From Burkholderia sp. Bp9143 (GTDB lineage: Bacteria > Pseudomonadota > Gammaproteobacteria > Burkholderiales > Burkholderiaceae), in contig NZ_QTPO01000034.1 of assembly GCF_003853645.1 (NCBI RefSeq), positions 33,639 through 97,638 on the forward strand: a DNA stretch of 64,000 nucleotides, read 5' to 3'. The position numbers and the translations under genes are program-made. The notes below the pieces were generated by a model that was not told the origin of the DNA, made no database searches, and saw only the letters and a program-made list of their open reading frames with translations. Numbering within the stretch: the first letter of the stretch is position 1; each line of letters starts with the position of its first letter. Positions 6,996 through 15,471 of the stretch are shown here, piece by piece.

Positions 6996-9356
6996 TCAAT
7001 GCAGCGTCGGTGGCGTGCCGTCCGGCGCCGAATCGGCGAGCGGCCGCACCGAGCCTTCGACGATACGCGCGCCGAAGTCACGTACGAGCTGCTGGACGAA
7101 CGGATCGCCATGGATGTCCTGCTCGGCCTCGCGCTGGCGTGCCGCGCGCGCGGCCGCATCGAGCGCCGCCGCGGTGCGCCGCGCGGGCCCGACCTCGACC
7201 GCGACCTCGACAGGCTTGCCGAGCGCGTCGGCCAGCGCGGCCTTCAGCTTCGCGACCTGTGCGGCGTCCGCATACTGCGGCACCGGTACGGACAGTTTCA
7301 ACGTCGTCGCGTCGACGGCCGTCAGTTCGCTGTTGAACGCGAGCTGATACGCGACGCCCTTCAGCGGCAGCCGTGCGGCCAGTGCCGGCCACTCGCCGTC
7401 GAAGCCGACCGGGTCGAGCGCGATCGCAGGCGGCAGCGGCCGCGTGTCGACCGGCGCGGACGGACGGGCCTCCGCCGGCTTCGGCGCAATGCGCACGTCG
7501 TCGGGGCCGCTGTCGAACACGGGGACGAAGCCGTCGTCGGCCGCGCCGCCGAACATCTCGTCGGCGCTGAGCGGCACGTATTCGTCCGGCGGGATGTCTT
7601 CCCACGGCGGCGGTGCCTGGCGCGTGTCGGCAGCCTGCGGCGCGCGGGCTGCCGCGCGCGGCGTCGGCACCTGCACGGCGGGACGCGATGCCGCCGGCTT
7701 CTCGACGGCCGGCTGGGCCGCCGCCGGCTTCGGCGCGGCGCCCGCCCGCGAGCGGTCGGACGACACGCGCATGCCGGCATTGCGCAGCACGTCGAGTGCG
7801 GCAGCGGCACCACCGCGAGCCGACGGGCGCGCGGCAGGCTCGGCCGGCGCGGCACGCGGCGCCGGTTCGGCAGGCGGCGCAGGTTCGTCGTTGTGCTTGG
7901 CGGCAGCAGGCGGTTCAGGCTCGTTGCGGACAGCCGGTGGCGCATCGCTCGCCGGTGCCGCTTGAGGTGCCGGGTTCGCTTCCGGCTGCTCTGCCGCCGG
8001 CGCTTCGGCCGCAGCCGCTGCCGGCGTCGAAACAGGCATCACGACAGGCGAAGTCACCGCATCGCCGAACCGGGCCGGCGACGGACGCGAAGCGGGCACG
8101 GCGGGCGCAACCGGTGCGGCCGCTTGCGGGCGTGCTGCCTCCGCGGCTGCCGGTGCCGGCGCCGATGGCCTGGATGCCGCAGCCGACGCAGCAGCAGCGG
8201 CCGCACGCGGTGCAGGCGCGGGCACGGCACGCGGCACGGCCGGCTGACCGCCCGGCGCACTACCGGCGCCGACGGCCGGCTCGAACGCGAGCATCCGCAG
8301 CAACGTCATCGTGAAGCCGGCGTATTCGTCCGGCGCAAGGCCGAGCTCCGCACGTCCGACCGTCGCGATCTGATAGAACAGCTGAACCTGCTCAGGGCTC
8401 AGCATCTCCGCAAAGCGGCGCAGGTCGGCCGCTTCCGGCCATTCGTCGAGTACCGAGCCCGGCGCGAACTGCGCCCAGGCGATCCGGTGCAGCAGGCTGG
8501 CAAGATCCTGCAGCGCGGTGGAAAAGGACAGGCTGCGCAGCGACATCTCGTCGGCGATCGAGAGGATCTCCGGGCCGTTGCCGGCCGCGAGCGCATCGAG
8601 CAGGCGCACCATGTAGGTCTGGTCGAGCGCGCCGAGCATGCCCGACACGGCCGATTCGGTCACTTCGTTCGCCGAATAGGCGATCGCCTGGTCGGTCAGC
8701 GACAGCGCATCGCGCATGCTGCCCTGCGCGGCGCGCGCGAGCAGGCGCAGTGCCTGCTGCTCGAACGAGATCTGCTCTTCGCCGAGGATCCGCTCGAGAT
8801 GCGACACGATGTGCCCGGCCGGCATCTGCTTCAGGTTGAACTGCAGGCAGCGCGACAGCACGGTGACGGGAATTTTCTGCGGATCGGTCGTCGCGAGGAT
8901 GAACTTGACGTGCGGCGGCGGCTCCTCGAGCGTCTTCAGCATCGCGTTGAACGCGTGGTTCGTCAGCATGTGCACTTCGTCGATCATGTAGACCTTGAAG
9001 CGCGCATCGACGGGCGCGTACACCGCGCGCTCGAGCAGCGCGGCCATCTCGTCGACGCCGCGGTTGCTCGCCGCGTCCATTTCGACGTAGTCGACGAAGC
9101 GGCCTTCGTCGATCTCGCGGCACGCGCGGCACACGCCGCACGGCTGCGACGTGACGCCGGTTTCACAGTTGAGCGCCTTCGCGAAGATCCGCGACAGCGT
9201 CGTCTTGCCGACACCGCGGGTTCCGGTAAACAGATAGGCGTGATGGAGACGCCCGCCATCGAGCGCGTGCGTGAGCGCCCTGACGACGTGCTCCTGGCCG
9301 ACGAGCGAAGCGAAATCCTTCGGACGCCACTTGCGTGCGAGAACTTGATAGGTCAT
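6996..9356 (-). CDS. dnaX: DNA polymerase III subunits gamma/tau
   Basis: 786 residues. AAA+ clamp-loader ATPase: Walker A GTRGVGKT (45-52), zinc-binding Cys64, Cys73, Cys76 and Cys79, a DExx box (YMIDEVHMLTNHAFNAMLKTLEEPP) and sensor 1 (FILATTDPQKIPVTVLSRCLQF). Domain III follows to about residue 370. A very long Ala/Pro-rich linker spans about residues 375-600, then a C-terminal tau domain for DnaE/DnaB contact. It loads the beta clamp and couples polymerase and helicase at the fork. It is about 140 residues longer than E. coli tau, mainly in the linker. I found no obvious A-rich slippery site, so I cannot say whether a separate gamma is made by frameshifting. Confidence 0.97.
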   Translation of the reverse strand: MTYQVLARKWRPKDFASLVGQEHVVRALTHALDGGRLHHAYLFTGTRGVGKTTLSRIFAKALNCETGVTSQPCGVCRACREIDEGRFVDYVEMDAASNRGVDEMAALLERAVYAPVDARFKVYMIDEVHMLTNHAFNAMLKTLEEPPPHVKFILATTDPQKIPVTVLSRCLQFNLKQMPAGHIVSHLERILGEEQISFEQQALRLLARAAQGSMRDALSLTDQAIAYSANEVTESAVSGMLGALDQTYMVRLLDALAAGNGPEILSIADEMSLRSLSFSTALQDLASLLHRIAWAQFAPGSVLDEWPEAADLRRFAEMLSPEQVQLFYQIATVGRAELGLAPDEYAGFTMTLLRMLAFEPAVGAGSAPGGQPAVPRAVPAPAPRAAAAAASAAASRPSAPAPAAAEAARPQAAAPVAPAVPASRPSPARFGDAVTSPVVMPVSTPAAAAAEAPAAEQPEANPAPQAAPASDAPPAVRNEPEPPAAAKHNDEPAPPAEPAPRAAPAEPAARPSARGGAAAALDVLRNAGMRVSSDRSRAGAAPKPAAAQPAVEKPAASRPAVQVPTPRAAARAPQAADTRQAPPPWEDIPPDEYVPLSADEMFGGAADDGFVPVFDSGPDDVRIAPKPAEARPSAPVDTRPLPPAIALDPVGFDGEWPALAARLPLKGVAYQLAFNSELTAVDATTLKLSVPVPQYADAAQVAKLKAALADALGKPVEVAVEVGPARRTAAALDAAARAARQREAEQDIHGDPFVQQLVRDFGARIVEGSVRPLADSAPDGTPPTLH

Positions 9357-9451
9357 CGGGAAATTGTATCAGTAACGCTGCGTCGCGCCGACACGCGAAC
9401 CGGTGCGGAAAACGGGCAAAGCGCAGGTAAAACGGAGAATGACGCAGAAAT

Positions 9452-9475
9452 AAAAAACGCCCGGCGAACGGGGCG
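9452..9475 (-). terminator. Intrinsic terminator of the SRP RNA gene
   Basis: On the minus strand a GC-rich hairpin (CGCCCC, loop, GGGGCG-type pairing across 9458-9475) is followed directly by six T residues (9452-9457 read in reverse). It lies about 10 bases beyond the 3' end of the SRP RNA and separates it from dnaX. Confidence 0.8.
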
Positions 9476-9485
9476 AGAGGAAAGG

Positions 9486-9581
9486 TGACGAGCCCGACCC
9501 TCGGCACTGGCGGAAAACGATTGTGGCTGCTTCGTTCCCGACCTGACCAGGTTCACCGCCCCACCATGCGAGGAGGCCCGT
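9486..9581 (-). ncRNA. ffs: Signal recognition particle RNA (4.5S, small bacterial type)
   Basis: The minus strand contains the universally conserved Ffh-binding core: CCTGGTCAGGTCGGGAACG followed by AAGCAGCC, corresponding to the E. coli 4.5S segment CAGGTCAGGTCCGGAAGGAAGCAGCC. The flanks GGGCCTCC (near 9580) and the pyrimidine/G-rich 3' arm pair to give the single long hairpin of about 96 nt. With Ffh it targets nascent membrane proteins to the Sec translocon. It lies just upstream of dnaX, a common location in Betaproteobacteria. The ends are estimated to within a few bases. Confidence 0.93.
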
Positions 9582-9589
9582 CACGGCAT

Positions 9590-9618
9590 ATTCTATCATC
9601 GCTTCCGGCCGAATGCGA
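9590..9618 (-). promoter_or_regulatory. Candidate sigma-70 promoter for the SRP RNA
   Basis: The minus strand has TAGAAT as -10 (9590-9595) and a weak TCGCAT as -35 (9613-9618), separated by exactly 17 bases. The predicted start is about 9581-9583, matching the RNA 5' end. The -35 is poor, so this rests mainly on spacing and position. Confidence 0.45.
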
Positions 9619-9985
9619 CCGTTTGTTCGCAACAATGCGAATGTTCGAGCAAACCGGCGCGCGTGCGGGCATGTCAATCCGACGCGAACATGCGGATTTA
9701 TACCGTGACTCTTGTATTTTGCGAGCCGGCCTCCACCTTCCGAACACAACGGTCGAACGGCGCGCCGTACCCCTACTTGCATAGCGGCTACTATCGCCGC
9801 CCGCAGCAGATAGCAATTTAGGCTAATATGACGCCCGAACGACCCGCGAGCCGCGCCATGCAGCGCTTACGCCCTTCCTTCCGGAGAGCGGAGTGACCTG
9901 CCGCAGCGGCCGGCAGCCGACAGGCCGCCGGAGCGCCGCAACGCGCCAAGCAGGCAGTCCCCGAACCGTAAGAGGTATTGACCCA
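9596..9985. other. Intergenic region between SRP RNA and trxA
   Basis: About 390 bases without a supported gene; short open frames on both strands show no family features. It carries divergent promoter DNA: the SRP RNA promoter at its left end and presumably the trxA promoter. A TAATAT at 9824-9829 is a possible trxA -10, but no matching -35 is evident. The last bases hold the trxA ribosome-binding site AGAGGT (9971-9976). Confidence 0.6.
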
Positions 9986-10312
9986 ATGAGCGAACAGATC
10001 AAACACATCAGCGACGCATCGTTCGAACAGGACGTCGTCAAATCCGACAAGCCCGTGCTCGTCGACTTCTGGGCCGAATGGTGCGGCCCGTGCAAGATGA
10101 TCGCCCCGATCCTCGACGAAGTCGCGAAGGACTACGGCGACAAGCTGCAGATCGCGAAGATCAACGTCGACGACAACCAGGCAACGCCGGCGAAGTTCGG
10201 CGTGCGTGGCATCCCGACGCTGATCCTGTTCAAGAACGGCGCGGCCGCCGCACAGAAGGTCGGCGCACTGTCGAAGTCGCAGCTCACCGCATTCCTGGAC
10301 AGCCACCTGTAA
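9986..10312 (+). CDS. trxA: Thioredoxin 1
   Basis: 108 residues with the redox-active WCGPC at positions 32-36 and the thioredoxin-fold cis-proline segment RGIPTLILFKNG. A general cytoplasmic disulfide reductase, reduced by thioredoxin reductase. The ATG at 9986 gives the canonical family length and follows AGAGGT at nine bases; an upstream in-frame ATG would add 31 residues of unrelated sequence. It precedes rho, as in E. coli and many Proteobacteria, separated by 194 bases holding a strong stem-loop and a separate promoter. Confidence 0.97.
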   Translation: MSEQIKHISDASFEQDVVKSDKPVLVDFWAEWCGPCKMIAPILDEVAKDYGDKLQIAKINVDDNQATPAKFGVRGIPTLILFKNGAAAAQKVGALSKSQLTAFLDSHL

Positions 10313-10326
10313 TCACCGGCCGTTCC

Positions 10327-10358
10327 GCGGACGTGTTGTCAACCGACAACACGTCCGC
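10327..10358 (+). terminator. Strong stem-loop after trxA, without a U-tract
   Basis: A perfect 14-bp inverted repeat: GCGGACGTGTTGTC (10327-10340) pairs with 10345-10358 across the loop AACC. No run of T follows, so it is not a canonical intrinsic terminator. It could stabilise the trxA mRNA 3' end, act in Rho-dependent termination upstream of rho, or be a processing site. Confidence 0.5.
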
Positions 10359-10399
10359 CGTCAAGCCGCCGATCGGCCGCTCAGGCGCGAATCGGCGTA

Positions 10400-10408
10400 T
10401 GCTAGAAT
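10400..10408 (+). promoter_or_regulatory. Candidate extended -10 promoter for rho
   Basis: TGCTAGAAT (10400-10408) is an extended -10 element (TGn plus TAGAAT). It lies about 100 bases upstream of the rho ATG, implying a leader of about 90 nt. No good -35 is seen, as expected for extended -10 promoters. A long leader is consistent with the known autoregulation of rho by premature termination, but that is inference. Confidence 0.4.
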
Positions 10409-10506
10409 CAAAAACGTCTACAAGACGCATTAAGTCTCAGAGCGCTTCCGCTCGCCCTCCTCCCTTATTTCTTTTCGTCGCTTCTCCTCCCTGGCGGGTT
10501 CTCCGT

Positions 10507-11769
10507 ATGCATTTATCCGAGCTCAAGTCTCTGCACGTGTCCGAACTGATCGAAATGGCCAATGGCCTGGAGATCGAAAACGCGAACCGCCTGCGCAAGC
10601 AGGAGCTGATGTTCGCCATTCTCAAAAAGCGCGCCAAGACGGGAGAGACGATCTTCGGCGACGGCACGCTCGAAGTGCTGCCGGACGGCTTCGGCTTCCT
10701 GCGCTCGCCGGAAATGTCGTACCTCGCCAGCACCGACGACATCTATATCAGCCCGTCGCAGATCCGCCGCTTCAACCTGCACACCGGCGACACCATCGAA
10801 GGTGAAGTCCGCACGCCGAAGGACGGCGAGCGCTACTTCGCGCTGGTGAAGGTCGACAAAGTCAACGGGCAGCCGCCCGAGGCCTCGAAACACAAGATCA
10901 TGTTCGAGAACCTCACGCCGCTGCACCCGAACAAGCCGCTGTCGCTCGAGCGCGAGATGCGCGGCGAAGAGAACGTCACCGGCCGCATCATCGACATGAT
11001 CGCGCCGATCGGCAAGGGCCAGCGCGGCCTGCTCGTCGCGTCGCCGAAGTCGGGCAAGACCGTGATGCTCCAGCACATCGCACACGCGATCAAGCAGAAC
11101 CATCCGGACGTCATCCTGTTCGTGCTGCTGATCGACGAACGCCCTGAAGAAGTGACCGAAATGCAGCGCTCGGTCGCCGGTGAAGTGATCGCGTCGACGT
11201 TCGACGAACCGGCCACGCGTCACGTCCAGGTCGCCGAAATGGTGATCGAAAAGGCCAAGCGCCTCGTCGAAATGAAGCACGACGTCGTGATCCTGCTCGA
11301 CTCGATCACGCGTCTCGCACGTGCGTACAACACCGTGATCCCGGCATCGGGCAAGGTGCTGACGGGCGGCGTCGACGCGAACGCGCTGCAGCGTCCGAAG
11401 CGCTTCTTCGGCGCGGCGCGCAACATCGAGGAAGGCGGCTCGCTGACCATCATCGGCACCGCGCTGATCGAAACCGGCAGCCGCATGGACGACGTGATCT
11501 ACGAAGAGTTCAAGGGCACCGGCAACATGGAAGTGCACCTCGAGCGCCGCCTCGCGGAAAAGCGCGTCTATCCGTCGATCAACCTGAACAAGTCGGGCAC
11601 GCGCCGCGAAGAAATGCTGATCAAGCCCGAGATCCTTCAAAAGATCTGGGTGCTGCGCAAGTTCATCCACGACATGGACGAAGTCGAGGCCATGGAATTC
11701 CTGCTCGACAAGATCCGCCAGACGAAGAGCAATTCCGAGTTCTTCGACCTGATGCGCCGCGGCGGCTGA
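10507..11769 (+). CDS. rho: Transcription termination factor Rho
   Basis: 420 residues, essentially the E. coli length (419). It starts MHLSELKSLHVSELIEMAN and has the N-terminal RNA-binding cold-shock-like domain (DGFGFLRSPEMSYLASTDDIYISPSQIRRF), the Walker A segment ASPKSGKT, the Walker B/hexamer core (VVILLDSITRLARAYN) and the Q/R-loop region. An ATP-driven hexameric RNA translocase that terminates transcription. The ATG at 10507 matches the family start; the frame upstream is open but unrelated. It is followed by a strong terminator. Confidence 0.98.
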   Translation: MHLSELKSLHVSELIEMANGLEIENANRLRKQELMFAILKKRAKTGETIFGDGTLEVLPDGFGFLRSPEMSYLASTDDIYISPSQIRRFNLHTGDTIEGEVRTPKDGERYFALVKVDKVNGQPPEASKHKIMFENLTPLHPNKPLSLEREMRGEENVTGRIIDMIAPIGKGQRGLLVASPKSGKTVMLQHIAHAIKQNHPDVILFVLLIDERPEEVTEMQRSVAGEVIASTFDEPATRHVQVAEMVIEKAKRLVEMKHDVVILLDSITRLARAYNTVIPASGKVLTGGVDANALQRPKRFFGAARNIEEGGSLTIIGTALIETGSRMDDVIYEEFKGTGNMEVHLERRLAEKRVYPSINLNKSGTRREEMLIKPEILQKIWVLRKFIHDMDEVEAMEFLLDKIRQTKSNSEFFDLMRRGG

Positions 11770-11788
11770 TCGCCCTCGCCCCGCACCG

Positions 11789-11826
11789 AACGGCCGCCCG
11801 CGCGTTTCGCCCGGCGGCCGTTTTTT
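11789..11826 (+). terminator. Intrinsic terminator of rho
   Basis: A stem of AACGGCCGCC (11789-11798) with GGCGGCCGTT (11813-11822) leads into a run of T residues ending at 11826. It separates rho from the MerR regulator promoter. Confidence 0.88.
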
Positions 11827-11832
11827 CACCCC

Positions 11833-11866
11833 AACCTGTACGTGAACGTACAGGTTGATCTATAAT
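11833..11866 (+). promoter_or_regulatory. MerR-type operator-promoter
   Basis: A perfect 10-bp inverted repeat, AACCTGTACG (11833-11842) and CGTACAGGTT (11847-11856) around TGAA, is followed five bases later by a consensus -10, TATAAT (11861-11866). No clear -35 exists, and the dyad occupies where the -35/spacer would be, the arrangement used by MerR-family regulators. The next gene is a MerR protein, so autoregulation of the regulator-exporter operon is likely. Confidence 0.72.
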
Positions 11867-11901
11867 CGCGTCTTCGACCCGACCCAAGCCCTGCCATCCC
11901 G

Positions 11902-12402
11902 ATGCCGACCGACGCCTCCCCCTCGCTGCTGACCGTGAGCGACGCCGCATCGCGGCTCGGCGTCACGCCGCGCACGCTGAAGTATTACGAAGAGCGGGGG
12001 CTCGTCACGCCGTCGCGCAGCGGCGGCCGCTATCGTCTTTACGACGAAGCCGATCTCGAACGCTTCGCCCGCATCCTGCGGCTGCGCGCCCTCGGCTTTT
12101 CGCTGCACGGCATCACCGAGATGCTCAAGCGCCCGCTGGAGGAAACGGGCGACGGTCGGCGCCGCTATTCGGACGCGTCATTACGCGACATCCGCTCGGG
12201 GCTCGCCGAGCAGATCGACACGCTCGACCAGCGAATCGCGGCCGTCCAGCGTGAGCTGAAGGAAGCCGTCGCGCTGCGCAAGGAACTGCAGCACGACATC
12301 GACTACATCGAACGGCGCCTCGCCGGCGAAAACCCCGACGCGCTGATCGCACAGCGGCAGGCCGAAGCCGGCACGCGGCGCACGCGCAAGGACCGTGAAT
12401 GA
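11902..12402 (+). CDS. MerR family transcriptional regulator
   Basis: 166 residues. The N-terminal winged helix-turn-helix reads LTVSDAASRLGVTPRTLKYYEERGLVTPSRSGGRYRLYDEADL (residues 10-52), followed by the MerR effector-coupling segment and a long dimerisation coiled coil (about 90-145). No conserved metal-binding cysteines are present, so a metal sensor is unlikely; a drug or organic effector fits better. It is translationally coupled to the following MFS exporter (ATGA overlap at 12399-12402) and preceded by a matching dyad promoter, so it most likely controls that exporter. Confidence 0.9.
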   Translation: MPTDASPSLLTVSDAASRLGVTPRTLKYYEERGLVTPSRSGGRYRLYDEADLERFARILRLRALGFSLHGITEMLKRPLEETGDGRRRYSDASLRDIRSGLAEQIDTLDQRIAAVQRELKEAVALRKELQHDIDYIERRLAGENPDALIAQRQAEAGTRRTRKDRE

Positions 12403-13955
12403 ACGTCGCGCCGGGTCGCTCGCCGCTGTGGAGCCGCGCGAACCTGCGTGCGGACCTGTTCCCGTGGGCGCTCGCGCTCGTCACCGGCATCGACTACTTC
12501 GACAACGCGGCCTTCTCGTTCTTCGCGAGCTACATCGCGGGCGGCATCAACGCGTCGCCCGACGAACTCGTGTGGTCGTCCAGCGCGTATGCGGTCACCG
12601 CCGTGCTCGGCATCCTGCAGCAGCAATGGTGGGTCGACCGGCTCGGGCATCGTCGCTACGTCGCCGGCTGCATGCTGATGTTCTCGTTCGGCGCGATCGC
12701 GGCCGCGCTCGCCGACACGTCGCTCGAACTCGCGTTCGCGCGCGGCTTCCAGGGCTACTTCATCGGCCCGATGATGGGAGCCTGCCGGATCCTGATCCAG
12801 GTCAGCTTCAAGCCGCAGGAGCGGCCGCCCGCCACGCGCGCATTCCTGATCATGATCCTGCTCGGCAGCGCGCTCGCACCGATCGTCGGCGGGCTGCTCG
12901 TCGCGCATTCGACGTGGCGTGCACTGTTCGCGTGCACCGCGCCCGCGGGCATCGCGTTCGCGATCCTCGCACTCCTCACACTGCCCGATTCGGGCAGGAC
13001 GCCCGACGACGAACGCGGCTCCGGCCATTTCTGGCCGTACGTCGTGTTCGCGCTAGCGCAAGGCGCGCTGCAGATCGTGCTGCAGCAGGTGCACTACCAG
13101 CTCTACAGCGGCTCGCCGATGCTGATCATGCTGACGTTCACCGGCTTGGGCGCGCTCGCGTGGTTCGCCCATCACCAGTGGAACCATCCGACGCCGCTCG
13201 TGCGGCTGCATGCTTTTCGCGAGCGCACGTTCCAGGTCGGACTGCTGCTGTACATGTTCTATTACTACGAGTCGACCGGCTTCAGCTACCTGACCTCCCG
13301 TTTGCTCGAAGGCGGGCTCGGCTATCCGGTCGAGAACGCCGGGCGCCTGGTCGGCACGATGTCGCTGATCTCGGCCACCGCGCTATTCGCCTACCTGCGC
13401 TATGCGAAGCGCGTCACGCACAAGAAATGGTTCGTCGTGCCGGGGTTCGCGATCGCGATCGTCGCCGCGCTGTGGATGACGCGGATGACGCCGCAGGTCG
13501 GCGAGGCCGCGCTGATCGTCCCGCTGCTGCTGCGCGGGCTGTTGCTGCTGTTCATCGTGCTGCCGGTCGCGAACCTGACGTTCCGCATCTTCGCGATCGA
13601 CGAATACACGCACGGCTACCGGCTGAAGAACATCGTGCGGCAACTGACGATCTCGTTCGCGACGTCATCGGTGATCATCGTCGAGCAGCACCGGCTGGCC
13701 GTGCACCAGACGCGGCTCGTCGAGCGCGCGAACGTGTTCGATCCGCTGTTCCAGCAGACCGTCGACACCCTCGCGCGCAGCTACGCGGCCGCCGGCCATG
13801 CACTGAACGAGGCGCACGCCCTCGCGATCGCATCGATCGCGCGAATGGTCGCGCAACAGGCGTCGTTCCTCGCGTCGCTCGACGGTTTCTATTTCCTCGC
13901 AGGCGTCGCGCTCGTCGGCGGCCTCTTCGCGGCATGGCAAAAAGAGATCGATTGA
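12399..13955 (+). CDS. MFS transporter, DHA2 (EmrB/QacA-like) drug:H+ antiporter family
   Basis: 518 residues with about 12-14 hydrophobic segments. Residues 10-60 align with the start of DHA2 exporters (FPWALALVTGIDYFDNAAFSFFASYIAGGI), and WWVDRLGHRRYV matches the loop 2-3 major facilitator motif. It is probably an inner-membrane proton-driven exporter; the substrate is unknown. The GC-rich frame +1 to it is also open over the same span but is a shadow. Its start overlaps the MerR stop, so it forms a two-gene operon with its probable regulator. Confidence 0.88.
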   Translation: MNVAPGRSPLWSRANLRADLFPWALALVTGIDYFDNAAFSFFASYIAGGINASPDELVWSSSAYAVTAVLGILQQQWWVDRLGHRRYVAGCMLMFSFGAIAAALADTSLELAFARGFQGYFIGPMMGACRILIQVSFKPQERPPATRAFLIMILLGSALAPIVGGLLVAHSTWRALFACTAPAGIAFAILALLTLPDSGRTPDDERGSGHFWPYVVFALAQGALQIVLQQVHYQLYSGSPMLIMLTFTGLGALAWFAHHQWNHPTPLVRLHAFRERTFQVGLLLYMFYYYESTGFSYLTSRLLEGGLGYPVENAGRLVGTMSLISATALFAYLRYAKRVTHKKWFVVPGFAIAIVAALWMTRMTPQVGEAALIVPLLLRGLLLLFIVLPVANLTFRIFAIDEYTHGYRLKNIVRQLTISFATSSVIIVEQHRLAVHQTRLVERANVFDPLFQQTVDTLARSYAAAGHALNEAHALAIASIARMVAQQASFLASLDGFYFLAGVALVGGLFAAWQKEID

Positions 13956-13993
13956 GTTAAAAGACAGGCTTTGGATCTTCCTGCGCTGCTTCC

Positions 13994-14824
13994 ATGCTCT
14001 CGAAACTGACCCGCTGGTTCGACGACCGCCGCCGCGACCGCGCACTGCGCAGCCACCCGATTCCCGATGCGCTGTGGCAAGACACCGTCGCGCGCCTGCC
14101 GTTCCTCGATGCGCTGACGCCGGGCGACCTGGGCCGGCTGCGCGAGCTGACGAGCCTGTTCATCGCGAAGAAATCGTTTTCGACCGCGCACGGGCTCGAA
14201 CTGACCGACGAGATGATCGTCGCGATCGCCGCCCAGGCGTGCCTGCCCGTGCTGAACCTCGATTTATCGCTGTACGACGGCTGGGTCGGCGTCGTCGTGT
14301 ATCCGGGCGAATTCGTGATCCGCAAGACCGTGCAGGACGAGGACGGCGTCGTCCATGAAGTCGAGCAGGATGCGAGCGGCGAAGCGTGGGAAGGCGGACC
14401 GGTGATCCTGTCGTGGGAGGACGCGCAGATGACGGACGGCCGCGACGCGTACAACGTCGTGATCCACGAGTTCGCGCACAAGATCGACATGGTCAACGGC
14501 GAAGCCGACGGGTATCCGCCCCTCTTTCGCCGCTGGCACGCGCCGCACCTGGACGCGCAGGCGTGGGCCGACGTGTTCGAGCACGCGTACGACCAGTTCT
14601 GCGCGCGGGTCGATGCGGTGCCGGATCGCGCGTGGGCGCGCTTCGAGCGCGACTCGCTGATCGATCCCTATGCGGCCGATCATCCGTCGGAATTCTTTGC
14701 GGTGTGCAGCGAGGCGCTGTTCGTGCGGCCGCGTGCGTTCGAGTCCGAATTTCCGGAGCTCTACCGCCTGCTCGCCCGCTACTACCGACAGGATCCGGCC
14801 CGGACGGGCGCCCTCGACGCGTGA
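13994..14824 (+). CDS. mtfA: MtfA-type zinc-dependent peptidase (M90)
   Basis: 276 residues. The zinc-protease motif HEFAH is at 158-162, with a downstream glutamate in DHPSEFFAVCSEALF as third ligand. The family pattern PFLDALTPGDLGRLRELTSLFIAKKSF near the N-terminus and the overall length match E. coli MtfA (YeeI). In E. coli MtfA binds the glucose repressor Mlc and has aminopeptidase activity; no Mlc partner is visible here. It is a monocistronic-looking gene between the MFS exporter and rpmE2. Confidence 0.93.
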   Translation: MLSKLTRWFDDRRRDRALRSHPIPDALWQDTVARLPFLDALTPGDLGRLRELTSLFIAKKSFSTAHGLELTDEMIVAIAAQACLPVLNLDLSLYDGWVGVVVYPGEFVIRKTVQDEDGVVHEVEQDASGEAWEGGPVILSWEDAQMTDGRDAYNVVIHEFAHKIDMVNGEADGYPPLFRRWHAPHLDAQAWADVFEHAYDQFCARVDAVPDRAWARFERDSLIDPYAADHPSEFFAVCSEALFVRPRAFESEFPELYRLLARYYRQDPARTGALDA

Positions 14825-14833
14825 TGAAAATTA

Positions 14834-14863
14834 TTCGTCAACCGTCTGATTTTCTGGCATAAT
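14834..14863 (+). promoter_or_regulatory. Candidate promoter for rpmE2
   Basis: CATAAT (14858-14863) as -10 and TTCGTC (14834-14839) as -35, with an 18-base spacer. It begins right after the mtfA stop and would give a leader of about 115 nt before the L31 ATG. Confidence 0.42.
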
Positions 14864-14984
14864 CCACATTTTTCGACCTTAGGCAAGTGGCTCGCGCCGG
14901 GCTTGACGTCCGCTGATCCGCGCAAATTGCGCGATCCGGCACGGCAAGCGGCGGGTTGGCTACCGCTCTCACCAAGGAAAGACC

Positions 14985-15245
14985 ATGAAAGAAGGCATCC
15001 ACCCGAATTACCGCGAAGTCGTCTTCCAAGACATGTCGAACGGCTTCAAGTTCATCACGCGCTCGACGATCCAGACGCGTGAAACCATCGACCACGAAGG
15101 CAAGACCTACCCGCTCGCCAAGATCGAAGTGTCGTCGGAATCGCACTCGTTCTACACGGGTCAGCAAAAGATCATGGACACGGCAGGCCGTGTCGAGAAG
15201 TTCAAGAACAAGTTCGGCGTACGCGCCAACGGCAAGGCGAAGTAA
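14985..15245 (+). CDS. rpmE2: 50S ribosomal protein L31, type B
   Basis: 86 residues starting MKEGIHPNYREVVFQDMSNGF, with the L31 body SHSFYTGQQKIMDTAGRVEKFKNKFG. It lacks the CxxC zinc ligands of the C+ form (L31A), so it is the zinc-independent type B paralogue. In many bacteria the B form replaces L31A under zinc limitation and is Zur-controlled; I see no confident Zur box here. Good Shine-Dalgarno AAGGAAAG just upstream. Confidence 0.96.
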   Translation: MKEGIHPNYREVVFQDMSNGFKFITRSTIQTRETIDHEGKTYPLAKIEVSSESHSFYTGQQKIMDTAGRVEKFKNKFGVRANGKAK

Positions 15246-15289
15246 GCTTCGCACCGATCCGGTGGTTGCAATGCACCGGTACCGCACGA

Positions 15290-15316
15290 AAGGGCAGCCC
15301 AGGCTGCCCTTTTTTG
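15290..15316 (+). terminator. Intrinsic terminator of rpmE2
   Basis: AAGGGCAGCC pairs with GGCTGCCCTT around a CA loop, with T residues continuing to 15316. A textbook intrinsic terminator 45 bases after the stop codon. Confidence 0.9.
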
Positions 15317-15471
15317 TCTCCGCTCGCCGGGAAAACACCACACGCCGGCCAGCGCCCGGGCAATCGTCCGACGCACAACGGCCGGCACGTCTACAATGCC
15401 GGATGCTCGAATCCGGCACCGTCGGCACATGACCGCACCGGCCGCCCGCCCATAACAAATCGCACATCTGC

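Noticed and set aside
7400..8300. Apparent repeat array or CRISPR-like periodicity
   Set aside because: It is the Ala/Pro-rich linker of DnaX; the repeats are irregular GC-rich codons without fixed spacers.
6996..9356. A dnaX frameshift site producing the short gamma subunit
   Set aside because: No A-rich slippery heptamer was found in the region following domain III, so no claim is made.
6588..9488. A 966-codon plus-strand frame opposite dnaX and ybaB
   Set aside because: Antisense shadow of two well-identified genes, arginine-rich, no motif.
14864..14984. Zur box upstream of rpmE2
   Set aside because: No convincing GTTATNNNATAAC-type palindrome is visible, although type B L31 genes are often zinc-regulated.
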